Shown here: piece after piece, positions 9,731 through 18,567 of the stretch | Position numbering within the stretch: the stretch's first letter is position 1 | Layout: each line of letters starts with the position of its first letter | Assembly (NCBI GenBank): GCA_038225475.1 | Contig: JBBRRA010000005.1 | Location: 1 to 64,000 of the forward strand | Length of the DNA: 64,000 nt | Direction of reading: 5' to 3' | DNA from: Polymorphobacter_B sp038225475 | GTDB taxonomy: Bacteria; Pseudomonadota; Alphaproteobacteria; Sphingomonadales; Sphingomonadaceae | The notes under the pieces: generated by a model | The model's database searches: none | Told to the model about the DNA's origin: nothing | The model's input: only the letters and a program-made list of their open reading frames with translations | Program-made: the position numbers and the translations under genes

Positions 9731-10410
9731 GGCTGCGCCGACAGCCGGTAGCCTGCGCCACGCACGGTATGCAGCAGCGGCAGGGCAAAGCCCTCGTCGA
9801 GTTTCTTGCGCAACCGGCTGATATGCGTGTCGATCAGGCTGGTGTGCGGGTCGAAGCGGTAATCCCAGACCTGTTCGAGCAGCATCGTCCGCGTCACCAC
9901 CCGGTCCTTGTTGCGGAGCAGATATTCGAGCAGCTTGAACTCGCGCGGCAACAGTTCGAGCGTGCGGTCGTCGCGCGTCACGCGCCGCGTCAGGAGATCG
10001 ACGCTCAGCCCGTCGCAGGTCAGCGTGGTTTCAACCGCCTTGCCCGCGCGGCGGCGCATCAGGTTTTCCAGCCGCGCCTCGAGCTCGCTGAAACCGAACG
10101 GCTTGGTCAGATAGTCGTCGCCACCGGCGCGCAGCCCCTTGACGCGCTCGTCGAGGTGGCCAAGCGCCGACAGCAGCAGGATCGGCGTGTCGATGCCGGC
10201 GGCGCGCAGCGCGCGGGTGATCGCCAGCCCGTCCATGCCGGGAACCATCCGGTCCATGACGATCGCATCGAACGCCGACGACGTGGCAAGGTATAATCCG
10301 TCGCGGCCATCGGCGACATGTTCGACGGTGAACCCCGCCTCGCGCAGCCCTTTGGCGATATAGTCGGCGGTGTCGGCATCGTCCTCGACGATCAGGATCC
10401 GTCGGCTCAT
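9727..10410 (-). CDS. OmpR/PhoB-type response regulator
   Basis: A 227-residue regulator. The receiver domain (residues 3-115) has the acidic pocket E9-D10-D11, phosphoacceptor D53 in DRMVPGMDG and the conserved K103 in LTKPF. A winged-helix trans_reg_C domain follows, containing the LLPREFKLLEYL stretch and ending YRL. The start at 10410 is chosen because the receiver begins directly there (MSRRILIVEDD) and AAGGGGG lies just upstream. A longer in-frame extension to 10509 has no domain support. It pairs with the kinase immediately downstream through a 4-base overlap. It probably binds DNA near its own promoter in the 113-base gap shared with the divergent TspO gene. Confidence 0.92.
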   Translation of the reverse strand: MSRRILIVEDDADTADYIAKGLREAGFTVEHVADGRDGLYLATSSAFDAIVMDRMVPGMDGLAITRALRAAGIDTPILLLSALGHLDERVKGLRAGGDDYLTKPFGFSELEARLENLMRRRAGKAVETTLTCDGLSVDLLTRRVTRDDRTLELLPREFKLLEYLLRNKDRVVTRTMLLEQVWDYRFDPHTSLIDTHISRLRKKLDEGFALPLLHTVRGAGYRLSAQP

Positions 10411-10523
10411 GCTACCCCCTTCGCTTGCCGGCCGTTGCGCGCCCGCATGATGTGATCGAGTTCGCGTTGCGCTGCAACTTGCGCTAGCTTGCGGACGTTG
10501 GGGCGACAAATGGACGAGATGCG

Positions 10524-11003
10524 ATGAACGTGCCCCTAATCGTGGCGATTGCCACCGCCACGACGCTGGCCGTGGCGGGCGGCCTGATGACGCCGATCGG
10601 CGACTGGTACCGCGATTTGCGCAAGCCGCGCTGGAACCCGCCGAACTGGGCCTTCGGCCCGGCGTGGACGATCATCCTCGGCCTTTGGGCATGGGCGGGC
10701 GACGTCAGCTACCACGCCGCCCCCGACGATGGCGCGCGGCAGGCGGTGGTCATCCTGTTCGGGGTCAACGCGGTGCTGCACCTGCTGTGGAGCCCGTTGT
10801 TCTTCAAGTTTCGACGACCCGATCTCGCGGTGATCGAGGTGGTGTTCCTGTGGTCGTCGATCCTTGCAATGCTGATCTACCTCCGCCCCTATTCGGTGCA
10901 GGCGACGTGGATGCTGGTGCCGTATTTTGTCTGGGTCAGCTTCGCCGCCTGCCTCAACGGTACGATCGTCCGGCTCAACCGCAAAGTCAGCTCGCCAGCT
11001 TGA
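10524..11003 (+). CDS. tspO: TspO/MBR family protein
   Basis: A 159-residue protein with five hydrophobic spans and the family hallmark YRDLRKPRWNPPNWAFGPAW in the first loop, followed by Trp/Tyr-rich spans. TspO proteins bind tetrapyrroles and cholesterol-like ligands in the outer membrane (in Rhodobacter) or inner membrane, and help regulate pigment genes and stress responses. Length matches the family. It is divergent from the two-component system across a 113-base gap, so the regulator may control it. Its 3' end overlaps the convergent Met-rich outer-membrane gene by 17 bases. Confidence 0.93.
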   Translation: MNVPLIVAIATATTLAVAGGLMTPIGDWYRDLRKPRWNPPNWAFGPAWTIILGLWAWAGDVSYHAAPDDGARQAVVILFGVNAVLHLLWSPLFFKFRRPDLAVIEVVFLWSSILAMLIYLRPYSVQATWMLVPYFVWVSFAACLNGTIVRLNRKVSSPA

Positions 11004-12282
11004 CGCGCACGAACAGCAGGAACGACTTGATCCCGCCGCGTCCATAGCTCGCATCGAGCGCGCGCGGATAAGCATAGGCGCTCGCCAGCCCGCCGACGTC
11101 GAACGCAAGGTGTCCGGCGGGGCGCAGCGTGCGGAAATAGCCGATGCTCAGCTTGCCGACGCCATAAATCCCACGACGCGGATCGGAATCGGTGAACAGC
11201 TCGGCCTCGTCCTCGCGTTCGGCGCGCGCAATGACGGTATTGCGGTCATCCACCGCGAGCGTCGACTCCGCCAGCCAGCCGTACAGCGTCGGCCCCGGCA
11301 GTGGGTGCTTGGCCGCCGCCGCCACCGTCGCTGCCCAGTTGCCGCGCTGCCCGACCGGCCGGCTCCACGTCGCGCTCAGCGTCGTGCGCTGCTCGTTCTC
11401 GTCGGGGCGCAGCTGCTCGGGCGAATGCAAATGCCCGGTGCTCGCCTGCAGCGACAGCGCGGCAATCGGGTTCCAGAACAGCCGCACCGACCAGCTGTCG
11501 AGCCGCGGCGTTTCGAAATCATAGCGGTGCTGGTCGGGCTCGCGGCCCTTGAACGCCGACGCCTCGAGCTTCCATGTCGCTGCTTCGAACCCGGCGGTGA
11601 CCACGCCAAAGGTGATGTGCGTCGAATCGAACCAATGATGCCCGATCGGTGCCTCGGGAATATCCATCCCCGAAACGCGGTGCATGAACGCGGGCGGCCC
11701 CAGCGCGGGCTCGCCCGGCAGTCCGGCGTAAAGCGACAGCGCCCGGCCATCGCCGAGGTCATAGGCATAGCTCGCCGCCAGCTCCATGATCAGGTCGTGC
11801 GGATGCTGACGGTCGACGAGCCCGGTACGCCCGTCGGCGGTTTCGCCGGTGGCGAACAGCAGCGGATAGCCGCGCGCGCCGATCAGCGGGTCGAGCGACA
11901 GCATCGACCGCACCGCGAGCGTGCCGTGTTCGCCGACCGGGCGACTGCCCATCAGCATCAGCATCGACGTGCTGAACGCCTGCTTGTCGCCGCGCGGGCC
12001 ACCCTGGCTGTCATAGATGCCGGTGACATTGCCGTGCAGCATCAGCGACCAGTCGCCAGCGCCGAAATGCACGCCCTCGTGCGGCGAGCTGTCGGGCTGC
12101 CAGCTGGTTCCCGATGCCTCGCGCGTCATCGGGTGCGGGCCCATCATGCCCGCCATGCCATGGTCCATGCCCGGCATGTCGGCCATGCCTGCCATCCCCG
12201 CCATATTGTGCGCGGGGGCGGATTGCGCGTGCGCCGCGGCTGCACCCAGCAGCGCGGCGACGCCGAGCGTCTTGACTATCAT
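10987..12282 (-). CDS. Secreted Met/His-rich, probably outer-membrane beta-barrel protein
   Basis: A 431-residue protein. A signal peptide ending AAAHAQ is followed by a Met/Gly/His-rich segment (about residues 25-50, with MAGMAGM and MDHGMAGMMG stretches). The rest alternates polar and hydrophobic residues with many aromatic turns, as in beta-barrels, and the chain ends in a strand-like stretch. Met/His clusters of this kind bind Cu(I)/Cu(II) in known copper-handling proteins, so a copper role is a reasonable inference. The start at 12282 is chosen because the signal peptide begins there and AAGGA precedes it; the frame stays open upstream but only as noise. It follows a smaller Met/His-rich gene on the same strand. 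Confidence 0.7.
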   Translation of the reverse strand: MIVKTLGVAALLGAAAAHAQSAPAHNMAGMAGMADMPGMDHGMAGMMGPHPMTREASGTSWQPDSSPHEGVHFGAGDWSLMLHGNVTGIYDSQGGPRGDKQAFSTSMLMLMGSRPVGEHGTLAVRSMLSLDPLIGARGYPLLFATGETADGRTGLVDRQHPHDLIMELAASYAYDLGDGRALSLYAGLPGEPALGPPAFMHRVSGMDIPEAPIGHHWFDSTHITFGVVTAGFEAATWKLEASAFKGREPDQHRYDFETPRLDSWSVRLFWNPIAALSLQASTGHLHSPEQLRPDENEQRTTLSATWSRPVGQRGNWAATVAAAAKHPLPGPTLYGWLAESTLAVDDRNTVIARAEREDEAELFTDSDPRRGIYGVGKLSIGYFRTLRPAGHLAFDVGGLASAYAYPRALDASYGRGGIKSFLLFVRVKLAS

Positions 12283-12341
12283 CGATCGATCCTTGTGACT
12301 GTCAACGGGACCGCGCACCGCCCGGCGGCACGCGCGAAACG

Positions 12342-12695
12342 TCAGCAGTCGGCCCGCGGCGGCGGATCGGCGATCGCGACCATGATCCCGCGCAGATCGG
12401 ACACGATCGGTGCGAACGGCGGCCCGCGCTCGACCGGCGGTGTGGGCGACGCAGCGGGCAGCGGCGCTGCGTCGGCAACAATCCCGACACAGGCAAGGCA
12501 CCCCGGCGCGGCGGCCGGCAGCCTGGCGTTGCCGTTCGCCGTCTTCATGTCGTGGGCCGCCGTCATGGAATGCGCCATCGCCATGTGCGGCATCGACGCG
12601 GCATGCCCCGGCGTCGCGGCATGACACGGCTGCAGCGGTGCCGCCGAAGCGGTCATCATGACGAGCAGCAAGCCGAGGCGCAGGAGGAAAGCCAC
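12342..12695 (-). CDS. Small Met/His-rich secreted protein, possible copper-binding
   Basis: A 117-residue protein with a hydrophobic signal-like N-terminus, then CHAATPGH and a run rich in Met and His (SMPHMAMAHSM, AAHDM). A CLAC pair follows near residue 68, then a Pro-rich tail ending in Cys. Spacing of Met, His and Cys resembles periplasmic copper-binding peptides and DUF2946-like proteins, but I cannot fix a family. The start is GTG at 12695; internal ATGs at the hydrophobic run are alternatives. It sits 59 bases upstream of the Met-rich barrel gene on the same strand, supporting a shared metal-related role. Confidence 0.6.
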   Translation of the reverse strand: MAFLLRLGLLLVMMTASAAPLQPCHAATPGHAASMPHMAMAHSMTAAHDMKTANGNARLPAAAPGCLACVGIVADAAPLPAASPTPPVERGPPFAPIVSDLRGIMVAIADPPPRADC

Positions 12696-12737
12696 CGCGC
12701 GCTTCTATCGCGGCCGAATGACTGCGGCAACCGCAAG

Positions 12738-13700
12738 TCAGCGCAAGTCGATGACCGCCTTGCCGATGATGTTGCCCGCCGCCATCGCGGCGAACGCGGT
12801 ATCGGCATCCTCGAGCGCGACCGTCATGCCGATATGCGGGCGCATGCCGGTTGCCGCCAGCGCGTCGATCGCATGGATATTCTCGCGCCCGGCAGCTGGA
12901 TCGCGCCGGGCAAACTCGCCCGCTCGCACGCCGATGATCTCGATGCCCTTGAGCAGCAACCGGTTGAGCGGCACCGTGGCGATACCCCCGACAAAGCCGA
13001 TGACCAGACACCGCCCGCCCCAGCGCAAGCTGCGCAGCAGCGGCACGGCATGGCCGACCGGATCGAACACGACATCAACCGGAGCGGCTAACGCACTGTA
13101 ATCGGGCGCGTTGCGATCGATCAACAGCACCTCGTCAGCCCCGGCCGCACGCGCCGCGTCGAGCTTGGCCGGGGTCGATGCCGCCGCCACCACCTCGGCA
13201 CCCAGCGCCTTCGCCAGCGCGACCGCTGCCAGCCCCATGCCGCCGCCGCTGCCCGCGACCAGCACGCGCTCGCCGCGCTGCACCCGCCCGCACCGCACCA
13301 GTGCGACATAGGCGGTCAGCGCGCCGACGGTGTGCGCGGCGGCTTCGGCATCGGTCATCGCCGCAGGTGCCGGGCGGACCGCGTCGGCGGCAACGGTCAT
13401 GCGTTCGGTCAGGCAGCCGCTGCGCGCGCCGACGATAACGCGCTCGCCGACCAGGTCGCCGAGCAGCCCCTCGCCCACCGCATCGATGACGCCGCACCCC
13501 TCGACGCCGGGCACGAACGGCAGCGGCGGCGCATATTGATACCCGCCGCCCAACATCAGCAGGTCGGGATAGTTGAGCGCGGCATAGTGCATGCGGACGC
13601 TGACCTCGCCCGGCCCCGGCGGCAGCGCGTCGGGCCAGTCGGCCTCCACCCGCAGCCCCGATCGGTCATTGCTCAGCCGGTGACATACCGCAGCCCGCAT
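12738..13700 (-). CDS. NADPH:quinone oxidoreductase-type medium-chain dehydrogenase
   Basis: A 320-residue cytosolic enzyme of the zinc-free medium-chain dehydrogenase/reductase family. The N-terminal GroES-like half contains LNYPDLLMLGG and FVPGVEGCGVI. The Rossmann half has the nucleotide-binding stretch VAGSGGGMGLAAV followed by ALGAEVVAAAS. No catalytic-zinc Cys/His set is visible, as expected for quinone reductases. The start at 13700 is supported by AGGAGG at ideal spacing; longer in-frame extension is noise. It is divergent from an acyl-CoA synthetase across only 85 bases, and such reductases often accompany acyl-CoA metabolism genes. The true acceptor is unknown. Confidence 0.87.
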   Translation of the reverse strand: MRAAVCHRLSNDRSGLRVEADWPDALPPGPGEVSVRMHYAALNYPDLLMLGGGYQYAPPLPFVPGVEGCGVIDAVGEGLLGDLVGERVIVGARSGCLTERMTVAADAVRPAPAAMTDAEAAAHTVGALTAYVALVRCGRVQRGERVLVAGSGGGMGLAAVALAKALGAEVVAAASTPAKLDAARAAGADEVLLIDRNAPDYSALAAPVDVVFDPVGHAVPLLRSLRWGGRCLVIGFVGGIATVPLNRLLLKGIEIIGVRAGEFARRDPAAGRENIHAIDALAATGMRPHIGMTVALEDADTAFAAMAAGNIIGKAVIDLR

Positions 13701-13785
13701 CGCATCCTCCTGCCAGCAGATGCAGGCTTGGTGTGCGGACGCGGTTCGTGTCAAGCTGTCGGAAACCGCTGGGGAGCGTGGCAAA

Positions 13786-15345
<1,560 letters not shown>

Positions 15346-15576
15346 TTACTTCTTGCCGAGCCCGAACGCCGAGAAGCGCTTGTTGAAGCGCGCTACCTGA
15401 CCACCGGCATCGAGCATCTTGCCCGCGCCGCCGATCCACGCCGGGTGCGAAGACGGGTCGATATCGAGCGACATCGTGTCCCCGGCCTTGCCCCACGTCG
15501 AGCGGGTCTCGAACTGCGTGCCATCGGTCATGGTGACCTTGATGGTGTGATATTCGGGGTGAATGCCCTGCTTCAT
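15346..15576 (-). CDS. rpmE: 50S ribosomal protein L31
   Basis: A 76-residue ribosomal protein with IHPEYH at the start and RFNKRFSAFG at the end, the usual L31 ends. It has no cysteine, so it is the zinc-free (C-minus) form common in alphaproteobacteria. The start at 15576 rather than an ATG six bases upstream is set by the position of AAGG (9-base spacing) and by alignment of MKQGIHPEY with the family. A hairpin sits just before the ribosome-binding site and a plausible promoter lies further upstream. Function: large-subunit protein at the central protuberance and bridge to the small subunit. Confidence 0.95.
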   Translation of the reverse strand: MKQGIHPEYHTIKVTMTDGTQFETRSTWGKAGDTMSLDIDPSSHPAWIGGAGKMLDAGGQVARFNKRFSAFGLGKK

Positions 15577-15594
15577 CGTCATTGTCCTTCGCAC

Positions 15595-15612
15595 GGCTGG
15601 TTCCGACCAGCC
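15595..15612 (-). promoter_or_regulatory. Hairpin in the rpmE leader
   Basis: On the minus strand GGCTGGT and ACCAGCC pair perfectly around a CGGA loop, ending about 10 bases before the AAGG ribosome-binding site of rpmE. L31 genes in several bacteria have autoregulatory leader structures at this position, so a translational operator is plausible. There is no U-tract, so it is not a terminator. Confidence 0.4.
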
Positions 15613-15627
15613 TGAAATCGAGGCGTG

Positions 15628-15656
15628 CACATAGCCGAGCGTCGCCGGGCTTGCAA
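15628..15656 (-). promoter_or_regulatory. Candidate sigma-70 promoter of rpmE
   Basis: On the minus strand TTGCAA at 15656-15651 and TATGTG at 15633-15628 are separated by exactly 17 bases, giving a start point near 15621 and a leader of about 45 bases that includes the hairpin. Found by eye. Confidence 0.45.
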
Positions 15657-15737
15657 CGGGCGTGTTTCGCAGCCGGGCTATCGACGCCGTTTCGCGCGGG
15701 GGTTGAGACGCGCCGAGGTGCCGCCTATAGCGCATTG

Positions 15738-17321
15738 ATGCCCAACCGCATCGGCTCCCCCCTGCCCCCCGGCCCCGAAACGCGTCGCAACCGTGAAGCG
15801 ATGGCGGCGCTGGTCGCCGACCTTGACGCGCTGGTCGGCAAAATCGCCGATGGCGGCACCGCGGCGTCGCGCGACCGGCATGTCGCCCGCGGCAAGCTGC
15901 TGCCCCGCCAGCGCGTCGAACGGCTGCTCGATACGGGCAGCGCATTCCTCGAAATCGGTCAGCTCGCGGCGCATGCGGTGTATGAAGACGATGTCCCCGG
16001 CGCCGGAATGATCGCCGGGGTCGGGCAGATCGCCGGGCGACTGTGTGTCGTGGTGGCGAACGACCCGACGGTGAAGGGCGGCAGCTATTATCCGCTGACC
16101 GTCAAAAAGCATCTGCGCGCGCAGGAAATTGCCGCGCAAAACCAGTTGCCATGCGTCTATTTGGTCGACAGCGGTGGGGCCAACCTGCCGCGCCAGGACG
16201 AGGTGTTCCCCGACCGCGAGCATTTCGGGCGCATCTTCTTCAATCAGGCGAATATGTCGGCGCAAGGCATTGGGCAGATTGCCGTTGTGATGGGCAGTTG
16301 CACCGCCGGCGGCGCGTATGTACCGGCGATGTCGGACCAGTCGATCATCGTCCGCGACCAAGGCACGATCTTTCTTGCCGGGCCGCCGCTGGTCGAGGCC
16401 GCGACCGGCGAGGAAGTGACCGCCGAGGACCTTGGCGGCGGCGATGTCCATGCGCGGCTGTCGGGCGTCGTCGACCACCTCGCCGACGACGATGCGCATG
16501 CGCTCGAACTCGCGCGCCGCGCCGTCGCGACGCTGCCGCTGCCCGCGCCGCACCCTGCCGCGACTGCGCTGCCGCCGAAATTTCCGGCCAGCGACCTCCA
16601 CGGCCTGATCCCCACCGACACGCGCCAGCCCTACGACGTCCATGAAGTGATCGCGCGGCTGGTCGACGACAGTGCCTTCGACGAGTTCAAGGCGCTGTAC
16701 GGCGCAACGCTCGTCACCGGCTTTGCGCATATCGAGGGGATGGCGGTCGGCATCGTCGCCAACAACGGCATTCTGTTCTCCGAAAGCGCGCAGAAAGGCG
16801 CGCATTTCATCGAACTGTGCTGCCAGCGCCGGATCCCGCTGCTGTTCCTCCAGAACATCTCGGGGTTTATGGTTGGCAAGCGGTATGAAAACGAAGGCAT
16901 CGCCAAGCACGGGGCCAAGATGGTCACCGCAGTCGCGTGCGCCGCAGTCCCGAAGATCACCGTGGTCATCGGCGGCAGCTTCGGCGCGGGTAATTACGGC
17001 ATGTGCGGCCGCGCTTATTCGCCCCGCTTCCTGTGGATGTGGCCCAATGCGCGGATCAGCGTGATGGGCGGCGAGCAGGCGGCGTCGGTGCTCGCCACCG
17101 TCAAGACCGGCGGCTTCAAGACGGCGGCGGAGGAGGAGGCGTTCAAGGCCCCGATCCGCGCGCGCTATGAGCGCGAGGGCCACCCTTATTACGCCAGCGC
17201 CCGCCTGTGGGACGACGGCGTCATCGACCCCGCCGACACCCGGCGGGTGGTGGCGCTGTCGCTGGCGGTGGCGTTGAACACGCCGATTGTCGAGACTCGT
17301 TTCGGCACGTTCCGGATGTGA
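15738..17321 (+). CDS. mccB: Methylcrotonyl-CoA carboxylase, carboxyltransferase (beta) subunit
   Basis: A 527-residue biotin-dependent carboxyltransferase. It transfers CO2 from carboxybiotin on the alpha subunit to 3-methylcrotonyl-CoA, giving 3-methylglutaconyl-CoA in leucine breakdown. It has the two crotonase-fold carboxyltransferase halves, with GGANLPRQDEVFPDREHFGR in the N half and GGSFGAGNYGMCGRAY in the C half, both typical of MCC-type beta subunits. Length is normal (about 530-540). The start at 15738 is the first ATG with a family-like N-terminus; the open frame upstream is noise. It begins the leucine cluster, followed at 12 bases by an AT-rich insert gene and then hydratase and alpha subunit. 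A geranyl-CoA carboxylase is less likely, since isovaleryl-CoA dehydrogenase is adjacent. Confidence 0.92.
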   Translation: MPNRIGSPLPPGPETRRNREAMAALVADLDALVGKIADGGTAASRDRHVARGKLLPRQRVERLLDTGSAFLEIGQLAAHAVYEDDVPGAGMIAGVGQIAGRLCVVVANDPTVKGGSYYPLTVKKHLRAQEIAAQNQLPCVYLVDSGGANLPRQDEVFPDREHFGRIFFNQANMSAQGIGQIAVVMGSCTAGGAYVPAMSDQSIIVRDQGTIFLAGPPLVEAATGEEVTAEDLGGGDVHARLSGVVDHLADDDAHALELARRAVATLPLPAPHPAATALPPKFPASDLHGLIPTDTRQPYDVHEVIARLVDDSAFDEFKALYGATLVTGFAHIEGMAVGIVANNGILFSESAQKGAHFIELCCQRRIPLLFLQNISGFMVGKRYENEGIAKHGAKMVTAVACAAVPKITVVIGGSFGAGNYGMCGRAYSPRFLWMWPNARISVMGGEQAASVLATVKTGGFKTAAEEEAFKAPIRARYEREGHPYYASARLWDDGVIDPADTRRVVALSLAVALNTPIVETRFGTFRM

Positions 17322-17332
17322 ATGGGAAAATT

Positions 17333-17797
17333 GTGAAACTATTTGTAGTTATTTCTTGGCTGCTGACTGCGTCGGGGCCAGTTGCGGCAGCAGAAGCCCA
17401 ATTATCCGGAACTAGTAAACAGATATGGATCGCAACGGTACAGGCTGTAAGCCAGCATGCCACCATCAAAATCTTGGACCGGGAAACAGGTTTGGTCATT
17501 ACCGACTTGTCATCAATCCCCGGAGACTTTAATTCTAAAGAGCTGCGACAATATGTAAATGCGCCCACAGGGGCCCTCGGTTTTCTGTCGACTTGGAACG
17601 GATTAAAGGTTCAGATTACCGTCAATGTGGTTGAAATCGACACAGGGCGGTCAAATATTTCGGTCGACGCACGCTATATTGGCTACGAAGACAATTTGGC
17701 TCATAAATGGGTCGATCTAAGGTCCAATGGAAAGCTTGAGACCTCTATTGTTGACGAGGTGAAAAGCCGTCTGTCAGCGCCGGCGATTGTCAAATGA
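17333..17797 (+). CDS. AT-rich orphan gene for a small secreted protein, inserted in the leucine operon
   Basis: About 154 residues, starting at a GTG (17333; a GTG at 17318 overlapping the mccB stop is the alternative). The N-terminus is a signal peptide (KLFVVISWLLTASGPVAAAE). The mature part has no cysteine, alternates strand-like segments, and matches no family I recognise. Base composition differs sharply from its neighbours: 17401-17460 has 28/60 G+C and 17701-17760 has 26/60, against roughly two thirds in flanking genes. Its stop overlaps the hydratase start as ATGA (17794-17797), so it is fitted cleanly into the operon. Codon use and composition point to horizontal acquisition. No catalytic function is suggested, and its product has no obvious link to leucine. 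Confidence 0.7.
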   Translation: MKLFVVISWLLTASGPVAAAEAQLSGTSKQIWIATVQAVSQHATIKILDRETGLVITDLSSIPGDFNSKELRQYVNAPTGALGFLSTWNGLKVQITVNVVEIDTGRSNISVDARYIGYEDNLAHKWVDLRSNGKLETSIVDEVKSRLSAPAIVK

Positions 17798-18567
17798 TCT
17801 CAGTCTCACACGAGCAAGGCACGCGCCGCATCACGCTCGACTGCCCCGACAAGCACAATGCGTTCGACGCCGCCACCATCGCCGAGCTGACCGCCGCGTT
17901 CACCGATGCGAGCGCCGACCCCGCCGTGCGGGCCGTGGTGCTCGACGGCAACGGCCCGAGCTTCTGCGCCGGCGCGGATGCGGCGTGGATGCGCGCCTCG
18001 GCTAGTTTGAGCGAGGCCGAAAACCGCGCCGACGCGCAGCGGCTGTCGGACATGCTCCAGGCGATCGACACTTGTGCCAAGCCGGTGATCGCGGTGGCGC
18101 ACGGCTTTGTGTTCGGCGGCGGCGTCGGGCTGATCGCGTGCGCCGACCTCGTGATTGCGCGCACGGCGGTCAAGTTCCGCCTGTCGGAGGTCCGCCTCGG
18201 GCTGATCCCGGCCACCATCGGGCCGTTCGTCATCGGCAAGATCGGCGCGAGCCAAGCGCGGCGCTGGTTCCTGACCGCCGAGGATTTCGGTGCCGAAGCC
18301 GCCGTCGCGATGGGGCTGGCGCATGTCCACACCGATGACGTCGAGGCGCAGATCGCGGCGTGGCTGGCGGCACTCGCGCTCGGCGCGCCGGGCGGCATCG
18401 CCGAAGCCAAGCAGCTGATCGCCGACCTTGCGGGGCAGCCGGTCACCGATGCGTTGCGCGCCGACACCGCCGACCGCATCGCCGCGCGCCGCGCCAGCGC
18501 CGAAGGCCGCGAGGGGCTGGCGGCGTTCCTCGACAAGCGCCAACCGAACTGGGTGTCCAATGCGTAA
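17794..18567 (+). CDS. liuC: Methylglutaconyl-CoA hydratase (enoyl-CoA hydratase family)
   Basis: A 257-residue crotonase-family enzyme. Family landmarks are the oxyanion-hole stretches GNGPSFCAGADAAWM (near residues 51-65) and HGFVFGGGVGLIACAD (near 106-121). It is expected to hydrate 3-methylglutaconyl-CoA to HMG-CoA in leucine degradation, judged from its position between the two methylcrotonyl-CoA carboxylase subunits, as in liu clusters. Its ATG overlaps the previous stop by 4 bases and its end overlaps the alpha-subunit start by 8 bases, so it is translationally coupled on both sides. A general enoyl-CoA hydratase cannot be excluded from motifs alone. Confidence 0.87.
   Translation: MISVSHEQGTRRITLDCPDKHNAFDAATIAELTAAFTDASADPAVRAVVLDGNGPSFCAGADAAWMRASASLSEAENRADAQRLSDMLQAIDTCAKPVIAVAHGFVFGGGVGLIACADLVIARTAVKFRLSEVRLGLIPATIGPFVIGKIGASQARRWFLTAEDFGAEAAVAMGLAHVHTDDVEAQIAAWLAALALGAPGGIAEAKQLIADLAGQPVTDALRADTADRIAARRASAEGREGLAAFLDKRQPNWVSNA

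Noticed and set aside
8441..9751. 436-residue plus-strand ORF opposite the sensor kinase
   Set aside because: The kinase has all its motifs on the minus strand; the plus translation is Arg/Gln/His-rich with no domain.
10927..12624. 565-residue plus-strand ORF opposite the Met-rich genes
   Set aside because: Arg/Gln/His-rich shadow; the minus-strand genes have signal peptides and ribosome-binding sites.
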